Part shown: positions 10,265-20,885 of the stretch, piece by piece
Layout of the letters: each line of letters starts with the position of its first letter
Position numbering within the stretch: position 1 is the first letter of the stretch
Assembly (NCBI RefSeq): GCF_030160115.1
Contig: NZ_BSNS01000003.1
Location: forward strand, 62,001-126,000
Origin: Devosia nitrariae
GTDB lineage: Bacteria; Pseudomonadota; Alphaproteobacteria; Rhizobiales; Devosiaceae
Direction: 5' to 3'
Length of the DNA stretch: 64,000 nucleotides
Position numbers and translations under genes: made by a program
The notes under the pieces: model-generated
The model's database searches: none
What the model was told of the DNA's origin: nothing
The model's input: the letters and a program-made list of their open reading frames with translations, nothing else

Positions 10265-10282
10265 TGGTCTGACCACTTGACA
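10265..10282 (+). promoter_or_regulatory. FadR-type operator abutting the -35 of the fucoside promoter
   Basis: TGGTC-T-GACCA is a perfect 5-1-5 palindrome matching the classical FadR-subfamily core. One base later comes TTGACA (10277-10282), a perfect -35 hexamer; the matching -10 is weak (TTAGCA or TAGCAC near 10299-10305). Placement against the -35 suggests repression by the divergent GntR protein. Confidence 0.65.
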
Positions 10283-10541
10283 GCCAGACCCCTCTGCATT
10301 AGCACTTTAATGCCCTCTCGGAACGCGTTGGAGGACGCTCCGGGCGCAGGTACTTCAGGTCGTTCAAGCGAACGCTGGAGGAGGACTAGCCGCACTATCG
10401 CAGCCGCGCTGCGCATCGAGCTGCTTGCGGCGCCGGTTGTCCGGTGCCCGGCCCCGTGAGTTCATCCGCTGGCAGCCTTGCCGGCGCCCATAGATGGCGC
10501 CGCCCGTGACCTGCTGCCTGTTGCCGCCTATCGAGGGAATT
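10283..10541 (+). other. Long untranslated leader before the fucosidase gene
   Basis: About 240 bases separate the presumed promoter from the fucosidase start. I see no convincing gene, riboswitch or terminator here. Short open frames exist but lack ribosome sites and have the Arg/Pro-rich composition of random GC-rich sequence. Confidence 0.4.
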
Positions 10542-11864
<1,323 letters not shown>

Positions 11865-11924
11865 TCGCATGCAACCGATGCAGGGCCGCGGGTATCGGGG
11901 CTGAGGAACCGTCGCGGCTGGAAG

Positions 11925-11941
11925 ATCTCAAATGATGAGAT
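11925..11941 (+). other. Hairpin just upstream of the fucoside binding-protein ribosome site
   Basis: ATCTCA and TGAGAT arms with a 5-base loop lie immediately before the GGAGGAGG ribosome site of the binding-protein gene. It may act as an mRNA stabiliser or processing point giving high binding-protein output. Similar placement occurs in the first transport operon at 6583-6599. Confidence 0.4.
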
Positions 11942-11956
11942 GGAGGAGGAATCATC

Positions 11957-13186
11957 ATGAAGACAACCCTAGTGCTGGCGGCGATCGCCCTCATGGGTGG
12001 CGCCGCGCTGACCGGTCCAGCCTATGCGCAGGACGAGCCGGTGACCATCACCTGGCAGATGTGGGGGAGCGACGAGAACGACATCGCCGCCTGGCAGCAC
12101 CTGGCCGACATGGTCACCGAGGTGCACCCGGAGATCACGGTCGAGCTGCAGACCACTCCGTGGAACGATTATTGGACGAAGCTGCCGGTGCTGGCTGCGT
12201 CCGGCCAGCTCGCCGATATCGTGGCCATGCAGTCGTTGAGAATGCCGAACTTCTATTCGCTGCTCGAGCCGCTCGACGAGCGTATCGCCGATGATGGCTT
12301 CGACATCGATGCGTTCGATGAATCGATCATCGGCGGCATGTCGCGTGACGGCGTCATTTACGGGCTGCCTTATGACGTCGGCCCCTGGATGATGTTCTAC
12401 AACAAGGACAAGTTCGAGGAGGCCGGGCTCGACCTGCCCCAGCCCGGCTGGACGCTCGAAGAGTTCACCGCCGCGGCGACCGCGCTCACCAAGGACGGCG
12501 AGTACGGGTTCGGCGTCGTCCCCAACGGCTATTCGATCTTCGCTGCCGCCCTTGGGGCCGACTATATCAACGATGAGGGCCAGCTCGACTTCACCAACCC
12601 CTCGGCAATCGCTGCCGCCGACACCTTTATTGGCCTCGTGACCGAGCACAAGGTCGCCCCGGTCGTCGCCTCGGGCGCCAATCCGGGCGACGTGATCGCC
12701 GGCCGGTTCGAATCGGGCAATCTGGCAATGATGGTCGACGGGCCCTGGAGCCTCATTAGCAAGAACGACACGGTGCAGTTCGAGCTGGGACTGGCTCCGC
12801 TGCCGCGCGAAGAGGGCGATCTCAACGCGGTGACCGCCGGCTCGGGTTTCGGCATTGCCACATCCAGCGACAACAAGGATGCGGCCTGGAAAGCCATCCA
12901 GGTGATCACCGGGCCGGAAGCGCTCCAGTATCTTGCCGAGGCCGGCCGGGCCCTACCCGCCCGCAAGGCCGAGTGGACCTATTGGTTCGACGTGGCGGCC
13001 GCGGATGTGGCGGGCGCGCGCGAAGCTCTCGAATACTCGCTCGAACACTCGGCGACCTATGAGATCACCGACAACTGGAACGCTGTCGAGAACCTCATGA
13101 CCCAGTACTTCCCACTGGCCATGACCGGCAGCCAGACCCCCGAACAGACCATGCAGACGATCCAGAGCTTGGCCCAGAGCCAGTAG
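11957..13186 (+). CDS. Extracellular sugar-binding protein of the fucoside importer
   Basis: A 409-residue periplasmic solute-binding protein, family 1. The signal peptide (MKTTLVLAAIALMGGAALTG, cleavage likely after AYA at about residue 24) is followed by DEPVTITWQMWGSDENDIA, the standard mature start. The GGAGGAGG site lies 8 bases before the ATG. It stands between the fucosidase gene and two permeases, so the ligand is probably a fucose-containing glycoside or oligosaccharide; this is inferred from context and not visible in the protein itself. Confidence 0.95.
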   Translation: MKTTLVLAAIALMGGAALTGPAYAQDEPVTITWQMWGSDENDIAAWQHLADMVTEVHPEITVELQTTPWNDYWTKLPVLAASGQLADIVAMQSLRMPNFYSLLEPLDERIADDGFDIDAFDESIIGGMSRDGVIYGLPYDVGPWMMFYNKDKFEEAGLDLPQPGWTLEEFTAAATALTKDGEYGFGVVPNGYSIFAAALGADYINDEGQLDFTNPSAIAAADTFIGLVTEHKVAPVVASGANPGDVIAGRFESGNLAMMVDGPWSLISKNDTVQFELGLAPLPREEGDLNAVTAGSGFGIATSSDNKDAAWKAIQVITGPEALQYLAEAGRALPARKAEWTYWFDVAAADVAGAREALEYSLEHSATYEITDNWNAVENLMTQYFPLAMTGSQTPEQTMQTIQSLAQSQ

Positions 13187-13243
13187 AGGAAACGCTGCGG
13201 CGGCGGAGGTCATCTCCGCCGCAGTCCCTGAGCGGGAGGTTCC

Positions 13244-14173
13244 ATGACAGAGAGCATTTCCACCCAAGCTGCCGTGGCGCCGGTCCGGCGCCGGAACAGG
13301 ATGTCGGCACACGAAACGCGCATGGCGTTCCTGTTCCTCCTGCCCAGCCTTCTCGGGTTCATTGCCTTCATGCTCTTTCCCATCGTTGCCTCGCTGGTCA
13401 TCAGCTTCACCAACTGGCAACTGATCTCGGCGCCAAGCTTCATCGGCTTTGCCAACTACCAGCGGCTGTTCACGCTCGACCCGGCATTCTATACGGTGCT
13501 CGGCAATACGCTGTTCTTCACGGCCGAATACCTCGTCCTCAACATCATCGTTTCGCTCGGCCTTGCCGTCTGGATCTCGGGGCTCAAGCGCGGGCAACGC
13601 TGGTTCCGGGTGATCTTCTTTTTGCCGACCTTCACCCCCTCGATCGCCGCCTCGGTGGTGTGGCTTTTGATCTTCACGCCTGGCGGGTTCATGGATCTCG
13701 TCTTCCAGACGCTTTCGCTCCATGTCCCGAACCTGTTGCTCGACCCCCGGCTCGCCATGCAGGCGGTGATCATCGTCACCCTCTGGGCCAACGCCGGCTA
13801 CAACATGGTGCTGTTCAACGCTGCGCTCGACCTCGTGCCGCAGAGCTATCTGGATGCCGCCAAGATCGACGGGGCCAATGCCTGGGACCGGTTCTGGAAG
13901 ATCAGGCTGCCGCTGATCTCGCCGACCGTCTTCTTCGGCACGGTGATGACCGCCATCACCTCGTTGCAGGTCTTCGACCAGATCTATGTCATCACGCGTG
14001 GCGGTCCGGGTTCGGCGACGGCAACGCTCGGCTTTGCCATCTACCAAAACGGCTTCTCCAACTACCAGATGGGCTATGCCTCTGCGCTCGCCTGGGTGAT
14101 GTTCCTCATCATCATGGCGCTCACCGCCCTGCAGTTCTGGTTCCAGCGCAAATGGGTGCACTATGACAGCTGA
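13244..14173 (+). CDS. Sugar ABC transporter permease (MalF type), fucoside importer
   Basis: A 309-residue inner-membrane protein with about six spans, the first being MAFLFLLPSLLGFIAFMLFP. The EAA loop reads LDAAKIDGANAWDRFWKIRLPL. A GGGAGG site lies 5 bases before the ATG. The end overlaps the next permease gene by 11 bp, so the pair is translationally coupled. Length and order match CUT1 transporters. Confidence 0.94.
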   Translation: MTESISTQAAVAPVRRRNRMSAHETRMAFLFLLPSLLGFIAFMLFPIVASLVISFTNWQLISAPSFIGFANYQRLFTLDPAFYTVLGNTLFFTAEYLVLNIIVSLGLAVWISGLKRGQRWFRVIFFLPTFTPSIAASVVWLLIFTPGGFMDLVFQTLSLHVPNLLLDPRLAMQAVIIVTLWANAGYNMVLFNAALDLVPQSYLDAAKIDGANAWDRFWKIRLPLISPTVFFGTVMTAITSLQVFDQIYVITRGGPGSATATLGFAIYQNGFSNYQMGYASALAWVMFLIIMALTALQFWFQRKWVHYDS

Positions 14174-15032
14174 TACCCGTCCACGCCGCAAGCAGAGGCA
14201 TCCGGGCCTCACACTGGCGCTCGATATCCTCAACCACGGAGGACTGACGATCGTCGCGCTCGTCTTCCTCTTCCCCTTCTTCTGGATGGTCTCCAATGCC
14301 GTGCGCGGCAATGCCGAGGTGCTGGCGGTGCCACCGCGCCTACTGCCGACCGAATGGCAGTGGGGCAACTTCGTCGAGGCCTGGCTTCACCTTCCGTTCG
14401 GGCGGTTCTTCCTCAACAGCGCGATCGTTGCCGGAAGCGTGACGGCAATCACCATCGTTGTCTCGTCGCTGGCCGCTTACGCTTTCGCGCGGCTGCGCTT
14501 TCCCGGCCGAGACGGAATTTTCGTTGCCTATCTCGGCACGCTGATGATCCCGCAGGTGATGCTGGTCATCCCGCTCTTTCTGATCATCAACCAATTGGGC
14601 TGGGTCAACACCTATCAGGGGATGATCCTGCCCATGGCCTTCTCGTCGTTTGGCGCATTCCTGTTGCGGCAGTTCTTCCTCTCCATTCCGCGCGAACTCG
14701 AGGAGGCCGCGCTCATCGATGGCGCGTCGCGGCTGCGCATCCTCATCTCGATCATCATTCCGCTCTCGCTGCCGGCCATCGGCTTGCTGGCGCTCTTTAC
14801 CTTTATCGGGCAGTGGAACAACTTCCTCTGGCCGCTGATCGTCGTGCACGGCATGGACTACGCGACGCTCCCGCTCGGCCTCACCATGTTCCAGACCGAG
14901 CAGGGCACGTCCTGGAACTACATCATGGCGGGCGCCGCGATTTCGATGCTGCCGGGCCTGGTGCTCGCTATCGTCCTCCAGCAGGTCATCTACAAGGGGA
15001 TTGCGATGGGCGCCGGCTTCGGCGGGCGCTGA
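14163..15032 (+). CDS. Carbohydrate ABC transporter permease (MalG type), fucoside importer
   Basis: A 289-residue inner-membrane permease. Its EAA loop reads EEAALIDGASRLRILISIIIPL, and the first span is GLTIVALVFLFPFFWMVSNAV. It overlaps the upstream permease by 11 bp. A RIME-like repeat begins a few bases after its stop and separates it from the ATPase gene; transcription probably continues through the repeat. Confidence 0.94.
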   Translation: MTADTRPRRKQRHPGLTLALDILNHGGLTIVALVFLFPFFWMVSNAVRGNAEVLAVPPRLLPTEWQWGNFVEAWLHLPFGRFFLNSAIVAGSVTAITIVVSSLAAYAFARLRFPGRDGIFVAYLGTLMIPQVMLVIPLFLIINQLGWVNTYQGMILPMAFSSFGAFLLRQFFLSIPRELEEAALIDGASRLRILISIIIPLSLPAIGLLALFTFIGQWNNFLWPLIVVHGMDYATLPLGLTMFQTEQGTSWNYIMAGAAISMLPGLVLAIVLQQVIYKGIAMGAGFGGR

Positions 15033-15038
15033 GAGCTC

Positions 15039-15141
15039 AAGAGCATTTCTCGTTCTGATTGTATCGAAACGAGAGCTCTGGGTTCGGAATTGTCGCGTTT
15101 TCGAACCGCAAAAGTGGTGTCCACTTTTGCTGAAAACGCTC
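15039..15141. repeat. RIME-like intergenic mosaic repeat, copy A (full length)
   Basis: Two successive hairpins. The first has CTCGTT and AACGAG arms; the second has GCGTTTTC outside and AAAAGTGG-TGT-CCACTTTT inside, closing with GAAAACGC. The same two-part unit recurs at 25327 and 30195, and its right half at 22110 and 47811. It sits inside the fucoside operon between the permease and ATPase genes. Confidence 0.85.
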
Positions 15142-15160
15142 AAGAACGGGAGGAAACGCT

Positions 15161-16231
<1,071 letters not shown>

Positions 16232-16237
16232 CGCATC

Positions 16238-17548
16238 ATGACCCGCATTACCGGCCTTACGACCCACGATCTGCGTTTTGCCACCTCCCAGTCGCTCGAC
16301 GGCTCGGACGCGATGAACCCGGACCCGGACTATTCGGCGGGTTATGTAGTGCTGGAGACCGATGAGCCGGGTCTTAGCGGCCACGGCCTGACCTTTACCA
16401 TCGGGCGCGGCAATGAGGTCGTGTGCAAGGCGATCGAGGCCCTGGCCCGCCGCGTCGTTGGGCTTGACCTCACCTCGATCACCGAAGATCCCGGCCGCTT
16501 CTGGCGCCATATGACGGGCGACAGCCAGTTGCGCTGGATCGGGCCGGACAAGGGGGCGATGCATCTTGCAACCGGCGCCGTTGTCAACGCCGTCTGGGAC
16601 CTCTGGGCCAAGAAGGCGGGAAAGCCGGTCTGGCGACTGGTGGCCGACATGAACCCCGAGGAGCTGCTGCGCATCCTCGACTTCCGGTACCTCACCGACG
16701 CCATCACTCCCGCCGAGGCGCTCGACATCTTCACGCGCGCCGCCGAAGGACGCGACGAGCGGCGGCATATTCTCGAACAGCGAGGCTATCCCTGCTACAC
16801 CACTTCGGCCGGCTGGCTCGGCTATCGGGACGAGAAACTTGAGGCTCTCGCCCGGCAGGCGGTGGCGGCGGGTTTCACCCACATCAAGCTCAAGGTCGGC
16901 CGCAGCCGCGAGGACGACATCAGGCGGTTGCGGATCGTGCGCGACGTGATCGGGCCCGAGCGCATCCTGATGATCGATGCCAACCAAATCTGGGAGGTGG
17001 ACGAAGCCATCGATTGGGTAAAAGCGCTTGCCTTCGCCAGACCCTATTTCATCGAGGAGCCGACCAGCCCCGACGACGTCGCCGGCCACCGCCGGATCCG
17101 GGAGGCAATCGCCCCGATAAAGGTCGCGACCGGCGAGATGTGCCAGAACCGCATCCTCTTCAAGCAGTTCATCGCCGGGGATGCCATCGACATCGTGCAG
17201 ATCGATGCCTGCCGCATCGGGGGCTTGAACGAGGTGCTGGCGGTCTTGGTCATGGCGGCCAAATACGGAAAGCCCGTCTGGCCACATGCAGGGGGTGTAG
17301 GCTTGTGCGAATATGTCCAGCACTTGGCCATGATCGACTATCTCTGCGTCTCGGGCACGATGGATGGACGGGTCATCGAATATGTCGACCATCTACACGA
17401 ACACTTCGTCGATCCCTGCGTGATCGAGAATGCCGCCTATATGCCGCCGCAAAGGCCAGGGTTTTCCATCGAGATGAAGCCGGCTTCGATCGCCGCCCAT
17501 GACGTTGCGGCATCGCCCGGCCGGCCAGCGCGCTCTGTGTGGCGGTAG
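16238..17548 (+). CDS. fucD: L-fuconate dehydratase (enolase superfamily)
   Basis: A 436-residue enolase-superfamily enzyme that removes water from L-fuconate to give 2-keto-3-deoxy-L-fuconate in the non-phosphorylated L-fucose pathway. The opening DGSDAMNPDPDYSAGYVVLE is characteristic. The active-site set is complete: KLK at residues 217-219, metal ligands Asp247, Glu273 and Glu300, and the general acid/base His350 in PVWPHAGGVGL. These positions are one residue off those known for the Xanthomonas enzyme. It lies 6 bp after the ATPase gene and is the last gene of the operon. Fucose dehydrogenase, fuconolactonase and the later enzymes are not in the window. Confidence 0.95.
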   Translation: MTRITGLTTHDLRFATSQSLDGSDAMNPDPDYSAGYVVLETDEPGLSGHGLTFTIGRGNEVVCKAIEALARRVVGLDLTSITEDPGRFWRHMTGDSQLRWIGPDKGAMHLATGAVVNAVWDLWAKKAGKPVWRLVADMNPEELLRILDFRYLTDAITPAEALDIFTRAAEGRDERRHILEQRGYPCYTTSAGWLGYRDEKLEALARQAVAAGFTHIKLKVGRSREDDIRRLRIVRDVIGPERILMIDANQIWEVDEAIDWVKALAFARPYFIEEPTSPDDVAGHRRIREAIAPIKVATGEMCQNRILFKQFIAGDAIDIVQIDACRIGGLNEVLAVLVMAAKYGKPVWPHAGGVGLCEYVQHLAMIDYLCVSGTMDGRVIEYVDHLHEHFVDPCVIENAAYMPPQRPGFSIEMKPASIAAHDVAASPGRPARSVWR

Positions 17549-17651
17549 GCCCCGCCCTTCATCAGCCGATCCTCATGCCTTTGGCCCTGTTCAAGGATCG
17601 CCGGGGCTTTGCGCCGGACGGCGTCTGGGGAGTACTTGCCTCGACGCCATC

Positions 17652-17690
17652 GCCGCTATAATAGGAGTCTTATTCTCATATTTTAGCGGC
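17652..17690 (+). promoter_or_regulatory. Promoter region of the siderophore-reductase gene with inverted repeat
   Basis: A perfect TATAAT (17657-17662) lies between GCCGCTA (17652-17658) and TAGCGGC (17684-17690), which are exact inverted arms. The AT-rich centre, with TGAGAATAAGACT on the minus strand, resembles half of a Fur-type box. Iron control is expected for this gene family, but the motif match is weak. Confidence 0.35.
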
Positions 17691-17713
17691 ACCTTCGTCG
17701 CGTCAGACCGTTC

Positions 17714-18610
17714 ATGATCAATATCCGGCCTTACCGAATCTTCAACGTCACCTTCGCCCGGTTCGCCGACGTCTCGCCGCACCTGCGGCGGCTGACCTTT
17801 GTCGGCCCCGAAATCGCAGACATGGCGACGTTCGCGCCCGACCAGCGCATCAAGATTTTCTTCCCCCGGGATGGACGCGTGCCGGATCTGCCCAAGCGCG
17901 GCGACTGGTACAAGGTCTACAAGGCCCTGCCGCCCGCCGACCGCCATCCGATGCGCACCTATACCATCCGGCACCTGCGAGCCGAGCAATGCGAAGTCGA
18001 CGTCGATTTCGTCCTGCACGGCGAAACCGGTCCCGCCTCGCGCTGGGCTACGAACGCGCAGCCCGGCGACCGGGTGCAGATCTCCGCACCCAACCGGCTC
18101 GCGCAGGGGGAAATCGGCGGGTTCGAATGGAAGCCGCCGGCGAGCGCCCGCCGCATTCTGCTCGCAGCCGACGAGACGGCGCTGCCGGCTCTCGCCGGCA
18201 TTCTCGATGAGCTCGCAGGGCGGGCCGCGCCGCCGCGGGTCGAGGCATTTGTCGAAGTGCCTTCAGGAGGGGATCGCATCGCGCTTGCCGGATGGCCGGG
18301 GCTCGAGCTCGAATGGCTGGCGCGCAAGAACGCAGATCTGCGTCCAGGCGACCTGATGGTTGCGGCCGTCAAGCGGGCGCACCTACCGCAGGGGGCGGGG
18401 AACCCCGAGCTGGTGCTCGAGGACATCGACATCGACGCGAACGTGCCCTGGGAGCTGGCCGAGCCCGCCGGCGACGATTTCTATGCCTGGATCGCCGGGG
18501 AGTCCGAGGCGGTGATGGCCATCCGCCGCTTCCTCATCAAGGACAAAGGGCTCGACCGGCGCTCGCTCAACCTCATGGGCTACTGGCGCTTCGGCAAGGT
18601 CTACGAGTAG
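17714..18610 (+). CDS. Siderophore-interacting protein (ferric-siderophore reductase, FAD-binding)
   Basis: A 298-residue cytoplasmic NAD(P)H-dependent ferric-siderophore reductase of the ViuB/YqjH (SIP) family, which releases iron from imported ferric siderophores. The N-terminal FAD-binding domain has the RTYT motif at residues 81-84 and GDRVQISAP after it. The C-terminal domain has LLAADETALPA and the family ending YAWIAGESEAVMAIRRFL and GYWRFGK. Its last 10 bp overlap the end of the convergent TetR gene. No siderophore transport genes are next to it. Confidence 0.92.
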   Translation: MINIRPYRIFNVTFARFADVSPHLRRLTFVGPEIADMATFAPDQRIKIFFPRDGRVPDLPKRGDWYKVYKALPPADRHPMRTYTIRHLRAEQCEVDVDFVLHGETGPASRWATNAQPGDRVQISAPNRLAQGEIGGFEWKPPASARRILLAADETALPALAGILDELAGRAAPPRVEAFVEVPSGGDRIALAGWPGLELEWLARKNADLRPGDLMVAAVKRAHLPQGAGNPELVLEDIDIDANVPWELAEPAGDDFYAWIAGESEAVMAIRRFLIKDKGLDRRSLNLMGYWRFGKVYE

Positions 18611-19239
18611 GAGGCAGCCGTTTCCACGGCGGGCGCCACATGCTCGTCGGCCTCAACGCGCAGTCCATCGAGCAGGGCCCTGAACGCTGCCACAGCCTTC
18701 TTCGAGGTTCCTTCCGGGTCGTCGGAACCGGCGATCCATTGCGCTGCATGAAGGGAAGCACCGTTGAGGAGCCGTGCCGTTGCTTCCGGATCGACATCGC
18801 GCACAATACCTTCGGCCTTGAGCCGGCTGATGTCGTCGGTCATGCAGGCAATGCACCCGCTCTGCGAGGTCGTTAGCCAGGAAGGGCCGAGCACCGCCGG
18901 TCCGTCGCAGTGGACGATGCGTTGGATCTCGGGCTCGACCGCCATCTCGATATAAGCGGCGCATCCGTCGACGAACCCTCGCCAGCTATCGCCAGCTTGG
19001 GCGGTTACGTCTTCGAGACGCTTAGTCATTTCTGCATCGATCTCGGAGACCACAGCAGCGAACAACCCCTTCTTGTCGCCGAAATGGTGGTAGAGCGCGC
19101 CGCGCGTCAGCCCAGCCTCGGCGGTGAAATCGTCCATCGAGGCTTCCGCGTATCCTATCGTTCCGAAGGCCTTTCGCCCGGCAGCCAGCAACTTGCCCCG
19201 GGTCTCGGCGATCATTTCCCTACGCGGTCGGTGTGCCAT
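18601..19239 (-). CDS. TetR family transcriptional regulator
   Basis: A 212-residue repressor. The N-terminal helix-turn-helix is MIAETRGKLLAAGRKAFGTI to GLTRGALYHHFGDKKGLFAAVV (about residues 9-65), and the C-terminal domain is the variable ligand pocket. The start is MAHRPRRE, with an AAAGGAAAG ribosome site; the open frame upstream of it runs through operator sequence. It is divergent from the MFS gene at 19356, and three copies of one palindrome fill the spacer, so it most likely represses both itself and the transporter. Confidence 0.92.
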   Translation of the reverse strand: MAHRPRREMIAETRGKLLAAGRKAFGTIGYAEASMDDFTAEAGLTRGALYHHFGDKKGLFAAVVSEIDAEMTKRLEDVTAQAGDSWRGFVDGCAAYIEMAVEPEIQRIVHCDGPAVLGPSWLTTSQSGCIACMTDDISRLKAEGIVRDVDPEATARLLNGASLHAAQWIAGSDDPEGTSKKAVAAFRALLDGLRVEADEHVAPAVETAASYS

Positions 19240-19252
19240 CGCTTTCCTTTCA

Positions 19253-19320
19253 CATACGTATCGTATATTAATTGACATACGTAGCGTATGCAACTAAGTG
19301 AATCGCATACGCTACGTATG
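19253..19320. promoter_or_regulatory. Three TetR operator palindromes
   Basis: Sites CATACGTATCGTATA (19253-19267), CATACGTAGCGTATG (19276-19290) and CATACGCTACGTATG (19306-19320). The second and third are perfect 6-3-6 palindromes and are also exact inverted copies of each other with 17-base arms, so the DNA is symmetric at two scales. They fill the spacer between tetR and the MFS gene. Confidence 0.85.
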
Positions 19321-19355
19321 TGAGTGGCGTTACTCCTATTTTCAAGGAACGTCCC

Positions 19356-20567
19356 ATGTCCAATCCCTATAGCGAAATCTTCCGCGCGCCGGGAGCCAAG
19401 GGCTTCGCCGCTGCCGGGTTCCTGGCCCGTCTGCCGATCGCCATGACGACGATGGGCATCGTTGCCATGCTCTCCCAGACCCATGGCGAATACTGGCTGG
19501 CCGGCGCGGTGTCAGCCACCTTCGCCCTCACCAACGCCTTCGTTTCCCCCCAAATCTCGCGGCTTGTCGACCGCCTCGGCCAAAGCCGCGTGCTCGTTCC
19601 GACGACGGTTGTCGCGGTCGCCGCCTTCGCCGCCCTTCTGGCCGCCACCTATTATCGCTGGCCGACCTGGACGCTCTTTGCCACGGCCGTGCTTGCCGGC
19701 GTCATGCCCAGCATGCCTGCCATGGTGCGCGCCCGCTGGACCGAACTCTATCGCGACAAGCCGCTGCTCGGCACCGCCTTCGCCTTCGAATCGGTCGCCG
19801 ACGAGCTCGTTTACATCGTCGGCTCTGTGCTTTCGGTAGGCCTTAGCGTTACGCTGTTTCCCGAGGCGGGCGTGCTGGTTTCGACCATCTCCCTTACGGT
19901 CGGCACCGCGCTCTTCGTCATCCAGAAGTCCACCGAGCCCCGGGTGCAGCCCGCCGCCCGCAGCAAGGGCCGCTCGGCCATTGCCCTACGTCCTGTGCAG
20001 ATCGTCGCCCTGACGCTCATTGCCGTTGGCGCCATCTTCGGTACGGCCGAGGTCACGGTGATCGCGCTGACTGAGACATGGGGATCGCCGGCGTCGGCCA
20101 GCCTGGTGCTTGGCAGCTATGCGGTCGGCTCCTTCCTCGTTGGCATCGTCTATGGCGCCTTGAAACTCAACATGGCGCTCTCACGCCAGTTCCTTATCGC
20201 CGTCGCCATCGTCGCGGTGGCGACCATCCCGCTGCTCTTTGTACCGAACGTGCCGCTACTCGCCCTCCTGCTGCTGACCAGCGGTCTCGCCATCTCACCG
20301 ACCTTCATCACCGCCTTCGGCCTGATCGAGCGGCTGGTGCCCGCCGCCAAGCTCACTGAAGGCATGACCTGGGCGGTCACCGGTATCGCCATCGGCATGG
20401 CGATCGGTTCGTTCACCTCCGGCTGGGTGGTTGACCAGTTCGGTGCCGGCAATGGCTTCTGGGTGTCGGTCACCGCCGGCGTCGTTGCGGTCCTCGTCGC
20501 TCTTGTCGGCCAGGCGAGCCTTTCGGGTTCGCGACAGGCAGCGACGCCCGAGCTCGCTACCGCTTAA
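19356..20567 (+). CDS. MFS transporter
   Basis: A 403-residue membrane protein with about 12 predicted spans, of the major facilitator superfamily. The N-terminus MSNPYSEIFRAPGAKGFAAAGFLARLPIAM is typical of small efflux-type MFS proteins in actinobacteria and rhizobia. The start was chosen for its AAGGAA ribosome site and family fit; an in-frame ATG at 19320 lies within the third operator. TetR control suggests efflux of a toxic ligand or metabolite, but the substrate is unknown. Confidence 0.9.
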   Translation: MSNPYSEIFRAPGAKGFAAAGFLARLPIAMTTMGIVAMLSQTHGEYWLAGAVSATFALTNAFVSPQISRLVDRLGQSRVLVPTTVVAVAAFAALLAATYYRWPTWTLFATAVLAGVMPSMPAMVRARWTELYRDKPLLGTAFAFESVADELVYIVGSVLSVGLSVTLFPEAGVLVSTISLTVGTALFVIQKSTEPRVQPAARSKGRSAIALRPVQIVALTLIAVGAIFGTAEVTVIALTETWGSPASASLVLGSYAVGSFLVGIVYGALKLNMALSRQFLIAVAIVAVATIPLLFVPNVPLLALLLLTSGLAISPTFITAFGLIERLVPAAKLTEGMTWAVTGIAIGMAIGSFTSGWVVDQFGAGNGFWVSVTAGVVAVLVALVGQASLSGSRQAATPELATA

Positions 20568-20885
20568 CTCGCCGTTTCGACCAGTCCCGCCCGTCATCGA
20601 CGGGCGGGTTCTCATTAGCGATGGAACTGCATCAGACTGTTGCATCCAGCCTGTATCGTTGCTGGCAGGCATGGGGGAACCGCCTTTGCCTGGCCAGCGT
20701 TCGGTCCCTCTATTGTAAGATTTGCCAATACATCTCCCGCGCGCCGACACATCGACGGGATTGGCGAGTTCATATCTATTTGCCATTATTGAATAAATGA
20801 GCGCCCTGATTCACCCGCCGCACGCGGAACGACGGGTTTGTGGCGTTGTAAGCCGGCATGGCGTCGGCAAGGGGCCATTTTTGAG
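20568..20885 (+). other. Intergenic spacer between the MFS and ROK genes
   Basis: No gene is supported. The left end holds a terminator-like hairpin at 20586-20614. The right half is AT-richer, with two similar words, TTTGCCAATA and TTTGCCATTA, about 55 bp apart, which could be binding sites for the ROK regulator that follows. Confidence 0.4.
20586..20614 (+). terminator. Terminator-like hairpin after the MFS gene
   Basis: The arms CCCGCCCGTC and GACGGGCGGG form a perfect 10-bp GC stem with a 3-base loop 18 bp after the MFS stop codon. The following tract TTCTCATT is only moderately T-rich. Confidence 0.55.

Noticed and set aside
10283..10541. Riboswitch or leader peptide before the fucosidase gene
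   Set aside because: No recognisable aptamer, terminator pairing or short frame with a ribosome site. Left as an unexplained long leader.
17652..17690. A definite Fur box before the siderophore reductase
   Set aside because: Only one half resembles the consensus. The inverted arms GCCGCTA/TAGCGGC are GC-rich and unlike Fur, Irr or RirA motifs, so only a low-confidence regulatory feature is reported.
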